A DNA stretch of 64,000 nucleotides from Corynebacterium atypicum (GTDB lineage Bacteria > Actinomycetota > Actinomycetes > Mycobacteriales > Mycobacteriaceae), in the NCBI RefSeq assembly GCF_000732945.1, contig NZ_CP008944.1, positions 1-64,000 on the forward strand, written 5' to 3'. The notes under the pieces were generated by a model. The model searched no databases and had not been told where the DNA came from. It saw only the letters and a list, made by a program, of their open reading frames with translations. The stretch's first letter is position 1. The number at the start of each line of letters is the position of its first letter. Shown one piece after another: positions 31,111-39,954 of this stretch. The translations under genes were made by a program, and so were the position numbers.

Positions 31111-31376
31111 TTGTGCACAGTGTTTCCGTAGGTGATCAATCTAAGCAATCTCTCCACAGGGTTATCCACACTGTGGATAACTACAGATATGTAATTTTCC
31201 GAATACCTGCAGAAATGGTCCCGCGCAAGCGTGGTTGACCTGCGCGAAACGGTGGTCATGCGAACCTACGTACGATCTGTGGAAAACGTGGAGAACGTGG
31301 CTCGATCGGGAATGTGCCTGTGGATAACATGGTTTTCGTCACAGCTTCCACAGAATTGCCCACAGCCTGTGGATAA
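31111..31376. other. Second DnaA-box cluster
   Basis: Within 266 bases are four perfect TTATCCACA boxes: 31162-31170 (+), 31172-31180 (-), 31319-31327 (-) and 31368-31376 (-). The first two are inverted with one base between them. Near-matches are TTGTGCACA (31111-31119), CTCTCCACA (31150-31158), TTTTCCACA on the minus strand (31278-31286), GCTTCCACA (31344-31352) and TTGCCCACA (31356-31364). Segments between are A+T-richer, e.g. GATATGTAATTTTCC. This is a better set of consensus boxes than in the dnaA-dnaN gap. It may titrate DnaA, regulate the neighbouring gene, or take part in initiation. The 31051-31535 gap contains no gene. Confidence 0.75.
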
Positions 31377-31535
31377 CTTTGCTCCCCAGGCGGAGACTTG
31401 CTGGTTATCATGGGCATATCCGAGCCAGGCGGCCAATCGCCGGCGCAAACGCGGCCACGGCACCGCCAACTGGCGAACAAGACGTAGCGAGCAAAACGCC
31501 ACGAGCTGTGAGCAAGTAAAGGGAGCGTGAGGGTG

Positions 31536-32420
31536 ATGGCAACGTCACAAGGTTCCAACGACGCGGTGGTTGCTGCGTGTCGCAGGCTGGATCGCGGCAT
31601 TGTGGCCGGCATTCCGGAAGATGTGGTTGTGGAATCGGCCTCTACCACCGGGTTGTGGGCGCGGGTCACTGTCGAGGTGCACGGAGCCACCAGCATCGGT
31701 ATTGCCTACTGCGGCGGACCAAACACTCGTGCGTGGGACGCCGCGTTAGCACATGCGTCGACAAGCGGGGTGAGCGCGGGACTCGCGCTTGAAGAAGTAC
31801 CAGGCAGGACGCTAGCCGAGGTTGCCGGCGAGTTCCTAGCCACGTCGGATTCCGCGGCGCGGGGCTTGGGCATGGCGGCGGTCAACGCCTGGTATTCGGC
31901 ACGCGACGTGGCGACCGGAAACGGGTTTGTCCCCACCGGGGGAGAACAGCCCGTGGGTCAGCGGGCCGACTGGTCACAGGTCTTCGACCCGTTTAAAGAC
32001 GTCATCGCGGGTAAGACGGTGGCCGTCATCGGCCACCACCCGGCGGCTCCGTCGGCGCTCGACTCGGCGGCGAGCTTTCACATGCTCGAAGTGCCCGCGG
32101 CCTTTGGGCAGTTGCCACCGGCGGCGGAGTTCATCGTCGGGCACTGCGATGTGGTCTTTATCTCCGGATCGGCCTTTATCAATGGCTCGGCCGCCCGGCT
32201 CATTGAACTCGCCCGCAACTCATACTGTGCGGTGATTGGGCCTTCATCGCCGCTTGCTTCCGAGTTGTTTGCGCATGACGTGGACCTGGTCGCCGGCATC
32301 GTCGCCGATGACGCCCGCGGGATGGACCGTGCCCTGGCCGGTTCGCTGTACCCCACCATGTTCACCTACGGGTACCGAGTGCACCGCGCCGAACCAGCTG
32401 GCTCGTCAGTCTTGGACTAG
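31536..32420 (+). CDS. DUF4213/DUF364 protein
   Basis: A 294-residue soluble protein. The N-terminal half fits the DUF4213 (enolase-N-like) part, the C-terminal half the DUF364 Rossmann-like part with KTVAVIGHHPA, EFIVGHCDVVFISGSAFINGSAARLIELA and VIGPSSPLASELFAHDVDLVAG. Pfam describes DUF364 as a putative heavy-metal-chelation family, but the function is not settled. ATG 31536 has GGAG ten bases upstream; GTG 31527 is possible. The gene follows the second DnaA-box cluster directly, so DnaA could influence its transcription. Confidence 0.85.
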   Translation: MATSQGSNDAVVAACRRLDRGIVAGIPEDVVVESASTTGLWARVTVEVHGATSIGIAYCGGPNTRAWDAALAHASTSGVSAGLALEEVPGRTLAEVAGEFLATSDSAARGLGMAAVNAWYSARDVATGNGFVPTGGEQPVGQRADWSQVFDPFKDVIAGKTVAVIGHHPAAPSALDSAASFHMLEVPAAFGQLPPAAEFIVGHCDVVFISGSAFINGSAARLIELARNSYCAVIGPSSPLASELFAHDVDLVAGIVADDARGMDRALAGSLYPTMFTYGYRVHRAEPAGSSVLD

Positions 32421-32445
32421 CCGGCAACCAGGGCATAGGAAAAAG

Positions 32446-32492
32446 CCGCCGCGCACAAGACTGCACCATGTTGGTGCACGCCTACGCGGCGG
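32446..32492 (-). terminator. Hairpin between the DUF364 gene and the dicarboxylate symporter gene
   Basis: Outer stem CCGCCGCG (32446-32453) / CGCGGCGG (32485-32492) with an inner perfect stem TGCACCA / TGGTGCA (32462-32478). Read on the minus strand the hairpin is followed by CTTTTTCC, a proper U-tract, so it terminates the leftward symporter gene; it may also work from the right-going side. Confidence 0.75.
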
Positions 32493-32544
32493 GTGCCGGA
32501 GCCGCTCGCTGCTGCTCTACGAGTTTGCGACTTGCCTGAACGGG

Positions 32545-34008
32545 CTAGACGCGAGCCGCGGCGGGCTGCATGTCAGCCATCGACGGCGAGTGGTCCGTCT
32601 CGCCGTGGGCCGCGGCGTCAAAAGTCTCTTTCGACCAGATACCCGAACGCTTGGCTACCACGGTGGCCACCAGCGACTGCCCGGTGACGTTGACGGCCGT
32701 GCGGCCCATGTCAATGATCGGCTCGATCGACAGCAGGAGGCCGACGCCGGCGAGCGGAAGACCCAGCGTGGAAAGCGTGAGCGTCAGCATCACCGTCGCG
32801 CCCGTCGTGCCGGCGGTGGCCGCCGAGCCGATGACGGAGACGAAGATGATGAGCAGGTAGTGGGTGAGGTTGAGCTCGATGCCGTAGAACTGGGCAACGA
32901 AGATCGCGGCGATGGCCGGGTAGACCGCCGCGCAGCCATCCATCTTGGTGGTGGCACCAAGCGGGATGGCAAAGGAGGCGTATTCGGTGGGCACACCCAT
33001 CGAGCGCTCCGTTACGCGCTGGGTGACGGGCATGACGCCCATCGACGAGCGCGTGATAAAGCCCAGGCTGGTCACGGGCCAGGCGTGGCGGAAGAAACCG
33101 AAGACAGGGATCCCGTTGAACGCGAGGGTGGCCGGGTAAATGATGCCGATAACGATCGCCAGGCCCACGTAGATCGCGATGACGAATTTGCCCAGCGAGC
33201 CGAGTGCCTCCCAGCCGTATTCGGCGACGGCGTTGCCGATGAGCGCCGCGGTGCCGATAGGTGCCAGCCGGATGATCCACCACAACATCTTTTGAATAAT
33301 CTGCAGGAACGAGTCCATGAAGTGGAGAAACGGCTCCGCGGCCTTGCCGGTTTTGACCGCGGCAATGCCGATGGCCAGCGCGATCACTAAGAGCTGGAGC
33401 ACCGAGAAGCTCAAGTGCGGTGAGTCGGAACCGGAGATCGAGAGTCCAAAGATGTTTTCCGGCACGATGCTCTGCAGGAAGCCGAACCAGCTGCCGGTGC
33501 GCTCGGGCTCAGCGGCCAGGGACTCGTCAACCGTGGTGCCCACACCGGGCTTGAGCACAAGCCCGACGATGATTCCGGCGATCACGGAGAAGAACGACGT
33601 GATGGCGAACCAAATGAGCGTGCTCACTGCCAGCCGAGCGGCACCGGCGACCTTTCGCAGGTTGGCCACCGAGGTGATCACGGCCGCGACCACGAGCGGC
33701 GGCACCATCAGTTTGAGCAGCTGAACGTACGCCGAGCCGACACCGTCGAGAACGCCGGTGAGCCAGCCTTGCTCGCGGGCGATGAAACCCAAAATGAGGC
33801 CGATGATCAGGCCGGCGATGACCTGCACGCCGAAGTTCTTCGTCCAGGCGGGGAAGAAGTCTGCGACGCGACGACGCGTGGGGCCGGAGCCGTGGTCGTG
33901 CTCGTCTATCTGCTGGGCTGGCGCGGCGCTGTGGGCGCGCCCGGTGTGGTGAAGAGACTGGTCGTTCTGCTCGGCGGCGTCGCCGGGCCCAGTTGGCGTT
34001 GGTGGCAT
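32545..34008 (-). CDS. Dicarboxylate/amino-acid:cation symporter (SDF/DAACS family)
   Basis: A 487-residue transporter of the DctA/GltP fold. After a hydrophilic N-terminus of about 50 residues there are eight spans and two re-entrant loops; SSMGVMPVTQ, the MDG motif within ATTKMDGCAAVYPAIAAIF, and SAATAGTTGATVMLTL correspond to the substrate- and sodium-binding core. KMDGC replaces the usual NMDGT, as in one branch of bacterial members. Substrate (C4-dicarboxylate, glutamate or neutral amino acid) cannot be assigned. Monocistronic, with its own terminator. Confidence 0.93.
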   Translation of the reverse strand: MPPTPTGPGDAAEQNDQSLHHTGRAHSAAPAQQIDEHDHGSGPTRRRVADFFPAWTKNFGVQVIAGLIIGLILGFIAREQGWLTGVLDGVGSAYVQLLKLMVPPLVVAAVITSVANLRKVAGAARLAVSTLIWFAITSFFSVIAGIIVGLVLKPGVGTTVDESLAAEPERTGSWFGFLQSIVPENIFGLSISGSDSPHLSFSVLQLLVIALAIGIAAVKTGKAAEPFLHFMDSFLQIIQKMLWWIIRLAPIGTAALIGNAVAEYGWEALGSLGKFVIAIYVGLAIVIGIIYPATLAFNGIPVFGFFRHAWPVTSLGFITRSSMGVMPVTQRVTERSMGVPTEYASFAIPLGATTKMDGCAAVYPAIAAIFVAQFYGIELNLTHYLLIIFVSVIGSAATAGTTGATVMLTLTLSTLGLPLAGVGLLLSIEPIIDMGRTAVNVTGQSLVATVVAKRSGIWSKETFDAAAHGETDHSPSMADMQPAAARV

Positions 34009-34489
34009 TGCTTTCCTATCGCGTCATGCTCGTTGCGGTGCGATACTCGGACTCGTACACTAGACAGAAACGTCTATGAAGTGTAGACCGGTGGGTTCAA
34101 TTTGCCAAAAGGCTGAAGCCCGCGCGAGTCAGTGTACACACTGTGGGGTAAGTGACCTCCGGCACAGACGGCTCCGGGTGTTGTTGATAGAGTCCCAGAA
34201 CGCCCGAAGAGAAACAGGCTGGATCAACAGCCCAGACGGGTAGAAATGATCCCGTATGCGAAAAGCGAGGATCGCTCGATGAACCGCTGGAACGCACGAC
34301 GAGCGCGCAAAAAGGTGAGCAGCGGCGAGCAAGCGGTGCCCCAGCTGGCGGCGTTGGCGCCCGGAATTTCGGCAGGTCAGGGATAACCGCCTAAGATCGT
34401 GGTGCCAAAGAGCTTTAAGTTAAAGATGGTGGCGACGAGCGCCCCCGGTCTCGACCGGCCGGAGGAAACCGAAAGGATGACGGATCTCA
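34009..34489. other. Intergenic region with a possible very small gene and a seven-codon leader
   Basis: This 0.48-kb gap carries the divergent upstream regions of the symporter and the cytochrome gene. It holds a candidate 35-codon frame at 34279-34386 and a seven-codon frame ATG 34477 to TGA 34500 that has the good ribosome-binding site GGAGGAAACCGAAAGG and overlaps the start of the cytochrome gene in another frame, suggesting translational coupling. Nothing else recognisable. Confidence 0.4.
34279..34386 (+). CDS. Possible small basic protein (35 residues)
   Basis: ATG 34279 is preceded by GAGG at nine bases and opens MNRWNARRARKKVSSGEQ, a strongly basic start, ending ISAGQG before TAA. 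There is no known family and the frame could be chance; an in-frame ATG at 34246 would add 11 residues. Confidence 0.25.
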   Translation: MNRWNARRARKKVSSGEQAVPQLAALAPGISAGQG

Positions 34490-35698
34490 ATGTCAACTGA
34501 GCGCGAAGCAGGACCGGCGGTGCCTAAGGCGCAGCCGCCCCGGGCTCGCGCCCCGCAGCCGGGTGGTCCGAAAGCCGCCGCGCCCAAGGCGGCGGCACCG
34601 AAGGCTGCCGCACCGAAAGCCGCCGCACCGAAAGCCGCCGCACCGAAAGCCGCCGCACCGAAAGCCGCCGCACCCAAGGCCGCCGCACCCAAGGCCGCCG
34701 CACCGCGAGCGTCGGAAATACACTCCGGCACGGCCGCGCCGGGCGCGAACCCGCCCAAAACCAGCGAGAGTGCCGCAGCCAAGGCTGCGGCCCGAACTGA
34801 CCGAAGCGCCCGCCCGGCCCGGTGGGTGAAGATCAGCGCGGTAATCATCGGCCTCGCGGTCGTGTTCGGGCTCGTGGTCCTCGCGGCCCGCTGGCTGACG
34901 GGCACCGAGCCGGTTGCCGGGTTCCTCGCGCGCTACCCCGGTACCGCGCCCACCCCACCCGCCACCCCGAAGGGCTTCCCCGCGTGGTTGAACTGGGCGC
35001 ACTTTTTCAACCTCTTCTTCATGGCCCTCATTCTGCGCACCGGGCTAAGCATCCGCAGACAGCGCCGCCCCGTCACCTTCTGGGCGCCCTACTGGAACCG
35101 CAACCGCAAGATCGACCTCACGCTCTGGCTGCACCTGAGCATCGACGTGCTGTGGGTGGCCAACGGCATCTTCTACATCGTCATGCTGTTTGCCTCCGGG
35201 CACTGGATGCGCATCGTGCCTACTAGTTGGGAAGTGGTGCCCAACGCGGTGTCGGCAGGCTTGCAGTACCTGACGCTCGACTGGCCCACCGAGCACGCCT
35301 GGGTGCACTACAACGGCCTGCAGCAGCTCTTCTATTTCTGCACCGTCTTCATCGCCGCGCCGCTGGCCATCATCTCCGGGGTTCGGATGAGCGAGTGGTG
35401 GCCCAAGCGCTGGCCGGCGCTCAACAAGGCCTACCCGCTGTCGGTGGCGCGGGCCCTCCACGTGCCCGTGATGATCTACTTTGTGGTGTTCATCATCGCG
35501 CACACCACGCTCATCTTTACCACCGGCGTGATCGGGCATCTCAACGCGATGTTCGCCGCACAGGACTCGGCTACGAGCTGGCTTGGGCCAGCGCTATTTG
35601 CGCTGGCCATGGTGGTAACCGCGGCGGCCGTTGTGGCCGCCCGGCCGCTCGTGCTCGCCCCCCTGGCGCGGCTCACGGGCGAGGTGACAGCGCGCTAA
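34490..35698 (+). CDS. Cytochrome b561/formate-dehydrogenase-gamma-like membrane protein with PKAAA repeat tail
   Basis: A 402-residue protein. Residues about 1-100 are an Ala/Pro/Lys-rich cytoplasmic tail with nine PKAAA repeats. Five to six spans follow, starting VKISAVIIGLAVVFGLVVLAA. WLNWAHFFNLFFMALILRTGL, TLWLHLSIDVLWVANGIFY, and two further histidines in SVARALHVPVMIYFVVFIIAHTTL are consistent with the haem-ligating His pairs of the cytochrome b561/hydrogenase-cytochrome-b superfamily. No oxidoreductase partner is nearby. The start has only a weak Shine-Dalgarno of its own and overlaps a seven-codon leader frame. Function as an electron-transfer subunit is inferred. Confidence 0.75.
   Translation: MSTEREAGPAVPKAQPPRARAPQPGGPKAAAPKAAAPKAAAPKAAAPKAAAPKAAAPKAAAPKAAAPKAAAPRASEIHSGTAAPGANPPKTSESAAAKAAARTDRSARPARWVKISAVIIGLAVVFGLVVLAARWLTGTEPVAGFLARYPGTAPTPPATPKGFPAWLNWAHFFNLFFMALILRTGLSIRRQRRPVTFWAPYWNRNRKIDLTLWLHLSIDVLWVANGIFYIVMLFASGHWMRIVPTSWEVVPNAVSAGLQYLTLDWPTEHAWVHYNGLQQLFYFCTVFIAAPLAIISGVRMSEWWPKRWPALNKAYPLSVARALHVPVMIYFVVFIIAHTTLIFTTGVIGHLNAMFAAQDSATSWLGPALFALAMVVTAAAVVAARPLVLAPLARLTGEVTAR
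34568..34702 (+). repeat. 15-bp tandem repeat encoding (PKAAA)9
   Basis: Nine in-frame copies of a 15-bp unit close to CCGAAAGCCGCCGCA; four central copies (34613-34672) are identical and the outer ones differ at a few bases. The unit count is likely to vary between strains by slippage. Each unit adds one Lys, giving a long positively charged cytoplasmic tail. Confidence 0.9.
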
Positions 35699-35835
35699 CC
35701 CCGCCAGCGCAGGACCTCTCCCGCCAGCATAGGACTGCCCCCCAGCCAGCACAGGGCTTCAGTGCCGTGCGGCGGCGGGTGGAGGCCTGTGCCGCGAGCA
35801 CAGCATAAGTGCGGGTCAGCTTGGACCAGCGCGGG

Positions 35836-36117
35836 TCAGCGCCAACCCATCGTCATCAAAAGACCCACGATGAAGAAGCCGAAGCCAATGGCGAAGTTCC
35901 AGGGGCCCAGCTCATTCATCAGCGGGATGTGCTGGCCGGCGAGGTAATTCACCACCAGCCAGGCCAAGCCGATGAGCATCAATCCGAACATGATCGCCTT
36001 GTACCACACCGGAGTTCCGCCGGTGTTAATCTTCACCGGCGTACGGTTCGCAGCCTGGCCGGTACCAGCCGAGCTGGGCGCCAGCGGCTGGCTCTTAGTG
36101 ATCTTCGCCTTCGGCAT
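35836..36117 (-). CDS. crgA: Cell division protein CrgA
   Basis: A 93-residue two-span membrane protein: a hydrophilic N-terminus ([12 protein letters not shown], ending [20 protein letters not shown]), a first span, a short loop with [20 protein letters not shown], and a second span ending MTMGWR. These are the signature segments of CrgA, which helps coordinate divisome assembly and peptidoglycan synthesis in Actinobacteria. It lies directly beyond the pknB end, as in Mycobacterium (Rv0011c). ATG 36117. Confidence 0.93.
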   Translation of the reverse strand: MPKAKITKSQPLAPSSAGTGQAANRTPVKINTGGTPVWYKAIMFGLMLIGLAWLVVNYLAGQHIPLMNELGPWNFAIGFGFFIVGLLMTMGWR

Positions 36118-36245
36118 GAACTAAGCACCTTCTCAAAGTCCGGGAACCGGCGATGCGCCTGCTCCAATGTGTTTAACGTTTTCGGCCGGGCTTAGTCTAA
36201 CAACACCAAACCCGTGTCGGGGCCTCGCCGAGGGGCGCGGGATCG

Positions 36246-38261
36246 CTAGCGCGGCAGCAGCCCCTCGGCGGTGAGCTTCCACAACCTCACCTCAACCGGC
36301 TGATCTTTCTTCAGATCTTCCCCGGCCGCCGGCGAGGTCGCCGCGATCGCGTCTTGATCCATCAGGTTGCCGGTATCCACGTCCTCGCCGCGGACCAGAG
36401 CCGAGCTCGGTCCCTCCCAGCCGGCCTCGCGCAGCGCGCGCAGCGCTTGGTCGCGCGTCATGTGGGTCAGGTCAGGCATCTCGATCAGGCGCCCGTTAGA
36501 GACCCGCAACGTCACGGAGGATCCGTTGGGCACCTCGCTTTCGGCGCCGCTCACGCTGACCACTCGGCCCTGGCGTTCACGGGCGTCGACATATTCGATC
36601 TCCGCGCGCAGCCCCACCGACTCCAGGGTGGACTTGGCCTCCTCGGCGGTGAGCCCGGTCAGGTTCGGCACCCGCACCGAGGCCCTACCGGAGGAGACCG
36701 TCACCGACACCTTGGTGCCCTTGGAGATCTGCGAACCGGCCGCCGGGTTCTGCGAGATGATCTCGCCCTCCGGAACGGAATCGGAATGCTCCTCCTTCAC
36801 CTCAGTGCCCAGTTCGAGCCCAGCTTCGGTCAGCGCGCGCTGGGCCTGCGGGATGGTCATCCCGCTCAGGCTCGGCACGTCGGTGATCTCCCGGCCGGAA
36901 GACACGGTCACCGCAACCGACGTGCCCGTCTGCAAGGTCGATCCCGGTTGCGGGTTGGTCCGAATCACCCGGCCGCGGGGGATCTCCGGGCTGGGCTCCT
37001 CGCTCACATCGGCCCGCAGCCCTAAGTTCTCGATCGCCTTCACAGCATCGGCGCGCTCCCAGCCGACCACGTTCGGCACCGCGACGGCCTTCTCCGAAGA
37101 GAAAAGAGAGCTGTTCCCGCCGCGGATGAAGTCGTAGGCGAACGCCCCGGCAATTGCCACCACAGCAACGCCCAGGATCGCGGCAACCCACCGCGGCCAG
37201 GTGGCCTTCTTCTTGCGCTCGCCGTGGCGGGCCACGGCTTGCGAGTAATGCTCGTCGTCCGCGTAGCCCGCCTCGTAATCCGGGTAATCGCCGTAATCAG
37301 AGCCGTGCGCCTGCTGGCCGCGGCCTGGTTGCGCGGCGGCGTGCGCCGGCACCACTTCGGTTGCCGGGGCACCCACCCCGGAAGCGGCCGGCTGCACATG
37401 GCTGCGCGCGGCCTGGGTGACGGCGCCGCGACCCAGCAGCGTGAGGTCCTCGCCGAACTCCTGGGCGGTCTGATACCGGTCCGCAGGGTGCTTGGCCATC
37501 GCCGTCAGGATCACCGAATCGACGTTGACGGCAGCCGTGGGCGACAAGCCCGAAATGAAGTGCGACGGCGGTTCCGGGTCCTCCTTCACATGCTGGTAGG
37601 CCACCGCGAAGGGGGTGTCGCCAGAAAACGGCGGGCGACCAGTGACTAGCTCGTAGGCAACGCAACCCAGCGAGTAGAGGTCGCTGCGCCCGTCGGCGGG
37701 CTTGCCCCGGGCCTGCTCCGGAGAGAGATACTGAGCGGTCCCGATCACCGCGCTCGTCTGCGTCATCGCATTCGTGCTGTCATCGAGCGCGCGGGCGATG
37801 CCGAAGTCCATCACCTTAACCTGGCCGGTGTTGGTGATCATGATGTTCGCCGGCTTGATGTCGCGGTGCACGATCCCGGCCTCATGGCTCGCCGCCAGCG
37901 CGTCGCAAGCCGGGCGCAGCGCCTGCGCGGCCTCATCGGGACGCATGGGCCCATCCTCATTGACGATGTCGCGCAGCGTGCGGCCGAAGACCCGCTCCAT
38001 GACGATGTAGGGAACGTTCAGATCGTCGATGGGGGTATCGCCCGTATCGTAAATCGCCACGATCGCCGGGTGGTTCAGCCGACCGGCGTTTTGGGCTTCC
38101 CGGCGGAAGCGTTCGCGGAAATTGGCGTCGCGAGCTATCTCCGGGCGCAGCATCTTCAGTGCCACGCCCCGGCCCAGCAGGGTGTCCTCGGCAGCGAAAA
38201 CCTCGGACATGCCGCCGGTGCCGATGACCTCGCCGACCTGATAACGATGAGCAATCAACAT
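36246..38261 (-). CDS. pknB: Ser/Thr protein kinase PknB with four PASTA domains
   Basis: A 671-residue transmembrane kinase that controls cell-wall synthesis and division. The kinase domain (about 1-275) has the P-loop IGTGGMSEVF, catalytic loop HRDIKPANI, DFG and an activation loop with T/S sites in AMTQTSAVIGTAQY. A juxtamembrane linker leads to one span (about 355-378), then four extracellular PASTA repeats that bind muropeptides/lipid II in homologues; they begin near VPNVVGWERADAV, VPSLSGMTIPQAQ, VPNLTGLTAEEAK and MPDLTHMTRDQAL. Last gene of the leftward operon; its ATG shares one base with the pknA stop. Confidence 0.97.
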   Translation of the reverse strand: MLIAHRYQVGEVIGTGGMSEVFAAEDTLLGRGVALKMLRPEIARDANFRERFRREAQNAGRLNHPAIVAIYDTGDTPIDDLNVPYIVMERVFGRTLRDIVNEDGPMRPDEAAQALRPACDALAASHEAGIVHRDIKPANIMITNTGQVKVMDFGIARALDDSTNAMTQTSAVIGTAQYLSPEQARGKPADGRSDLYSLGCVAYELVTGRPPFSGDTPFAVAYQHVKEDPEPPSHFISGLSPTAAVNVDSVILTAMAKHPADRYQTAQEFGEDLTLLGRGAVTQAARSHVQPAASGVGAPATEVVPAHAAAQPGRGQQAHGSDYGDYPDYEAGYADDEHYSQAVARHGERKKKATWPRWVAAILGVAVVAIAGAFAYDFIRGGNSSLFSSEKAVAVPNVVGWERADAVKAIENLGLRADVSEEPSPEIPRGRVIRTNPQPGSTLQTGTSVAVTVSSGREITDVPSLSGMTIPQAQRALTEAGLELGTEVKEEHSDSVPEGEIISQNPAAGSQISKGTKVSVTVSSGRASVRVPNLTGLTAEEAKSTLESVGLRAEIEYVDARERQGRVVSVSGAESEVPNGSSVTLRVSNGRLIEMPDLTHMTRDQALRALREAGWEGPSSALVRGEDVDTGNLMDQDAIAATSPAAGEDLKKDQPVEVRLWKLTAEGLLPR

Positions 38262-39865
38262 CAGTTTCGTCCTTCGATCCGAGCGGCACCAGCCGCAGTG
38301 TCACTATGGCTTCTTGGCGCTGCGCCACCCTGGCCCAGCAAGCCGTCGAGGCCGCCATCGTCCTCGCCGGGCGTCGGAAGGCCCGTGGGCAGCGGCATCT
38401 CGCTGGCGGGTGGCAGGGTAGGAAGCTCCAGAGTAGGGCGCTGGCCGCTTGTCTGCGGCGAGCGGCTGGGCTGGGGAGGCGTCGTCTCAGGAAGCGGATG
38501 CTCCTCCGGCTCGGGCTGGCTGGGGCGTTCGTAGCTGTGGGCAGGCTGCGGGGCCTGTTCTGTCTCCGGTTCGGCGGAGTCTGTCACCGTCTCAGTGACC
38601 ACGGTTTGTTGCTGGGTGGTCGCGTTCAACGTGCCGTCGAAAAAGTCCGTGGTGCTTGTCCACCAGATTGCCCCGGCGGCAATGAGCGCGAGCACGGCTG
38701 CGATGACTAGCCCAGTGACAAAGCTGCCGCCCGAGCTCTTTTGCGTCTCCTGAGGCCGCACGGGTCGGTGAGCTGCGGGTGGGACGGAAGCGGCGCGCCG
38801 TTGGGGCTGCGCGGGCCGGCGGGTGGTGGGGGTGTGGGACGCGCTTGCCGCGGGGCGCAGCGTCGTTGGGTGGGTAACGGCGGCCAGGGACTCCGTAGCC
38901 GCGGTGGGCGAGGGTTCGCTTGCCTGCCCGGCCACGGCGCCGCTCTTGGGCAGCGGCGGGCGCTCGCCACGGCGGACCGCAGCGACGGCCAGGGCCAGCT
39001 CGTCGCCGTCCGCATAGCGGGCGGCAGGCATCTTGTTCAGCGCGATCTTCACCAGCTCCGCGGTGGCCGGGCTGACAAAATTGGGCAGTGCGGGAACCGG
39101 GTTATTGATGTGCGCAAGCACCACAGAGACCGAGGAATCGCCGCTGAATGGACGACGCCCCGAGAGCATCTCGTAGGCCACGACGCCCAGGGAGTAGACG
39201 TCCGAGGCCGCGGTGACCTCCTTGCTCTGCGCCTGCTCCGGCGACATGTATTGCGCGGTACCCACGACCATGCCGGTGCGGGTGAGCGGTACCGCCTCGG
39301 CGGCCTTAGCGATACCGAAGTCAGCGATCTTGGTCACTCCGTCCTCGGTGACCATCAGGTTGCCCGGCTTAATATCCCGGTGCACCAAACCCCGGCGATG
39401 GATCACCGCTAGGCCGTGGGCGGCCTGCTCGAGGACGTCGAGGGCGACGTCCTCGTTGAGGGCGCCCTCGCGGGCCAGCAAATCGGCCAGCGACTCGCCG
39501 CGCACGTATTCCATGACGATGAAGCAGAAGATGGTTCCAGAGGCATCCGGGACCTCGCGGTAATCGAAGGTGCGCACCACGTTATCCGAGGTGAGCGCCT
39601 CGGCCGCCGCGGCCTCGTTGCGGAAGCGTGACAGGAACTCCGGGGCGTTAGAAAACTCCGGGCGCAGCGCCTTGATGGCCACCTGGGCTCCGGTTGCTAC
39701 CTCCTCGGCCAGCCAGACGGTAGCCATGCCGCCGCGGCCGATGACCCAGTGCAGCCAGAAATCCGCGCCCAACAGGCGCTGGAGGCGGGCCCGGCCATCC
39801 GCGTCGCCCGCGGACGCCTCCGGGCCATGATCGAAATCGCCCTGAGAAGATTCATGCTGGTTCAT
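38261..39865 (-). CDS. pknA: Ser/Thr protein kinase PknA
   Basis: A 534-residue kinase: kinase domain (about 27-290) with IGRGGMATVWLAEE, HRDIKPGNLM, DFGIAKA and the activation segment VPLTRTGMVVGTAQY; a Pro/Ala-rich linker; one membrane span (FVTGLVIAAVLALIAAGAIWW); and an extracytoplasmic Pro/Thr/Glu-rich tail of about 120 residues without PASTA repeats. ATG 39865 has GGAGG at seven bases; the frame remains open a few codons upstream. It regulates division and morphology with PknB and is opposed by PstP. Confidence 0.96.
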   Translation of the reverse strand: MNQHESSQGDFDHGPEASAGDADGRARLQRLLGADFWLHWVIGRGGMATVWLAEEVATGAQVAIKALRPEFSNAPEFLSRFRNEAAAAEALTSDNVVRTFDYREVPDASGTIFCFIVMEYVRGESLADLLAREGALNEDVALDVLEQAAHGLAVIHRRGLVHRDIKPGNLMVTEDGVTKIADFGIAKAAEAVPLTRTGMVVGTAQYMSPEQAQSKEVTAASDVYSLGVVAYEMLSGRRPFSGDSSVSVVLAHINNPVPALPNFVSPATAELVKIALNKMPAARYADGDELALAVAAVRRGERPPLPKSGAVAGQASEPSPTAATESLAAVTHPTTLRPAASASHTPTTRRPAQPQRRAASVPPAAHRPVRPQETQKSSGGSFVTGLVIAAVLALIAAGAIWWTSTTDFFDGTLNATTQQQTVVTETVTDSAEPETEQAPQPAHSYERPSQPEPEEHPLPETTPPQPSRSPQTSGQRPTLELPTLPPASEMPLPTGLPTPGEDDGGLDGLLGQGGAAPRSHSDTAAGAARIEGRN

Positions 39866-39954
39866 CTCCGGGCCTCCTTTCGGCTCCACGCGCAGGTAGC
39901 GGATGAGAAGAGATAACGCTTTGGGCAGCCAGTGCAGATAAGCATGATCGCGCC

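Noticed and set aside
31111..31376. Calling the second DnaA-box cluster the chromosomal oriC
   Set aside because: The dnaA-dnaN gap also has boxes plus an AT-rich tract and the usual gene context; sequence alone cannot decide, so it is reported as a cluster.
34568..34702. Regular repeats considered as a CRISPR array
   Set aside because: The 15-bp units are contiguous, in frame and without spacers; they encode PKAAA.
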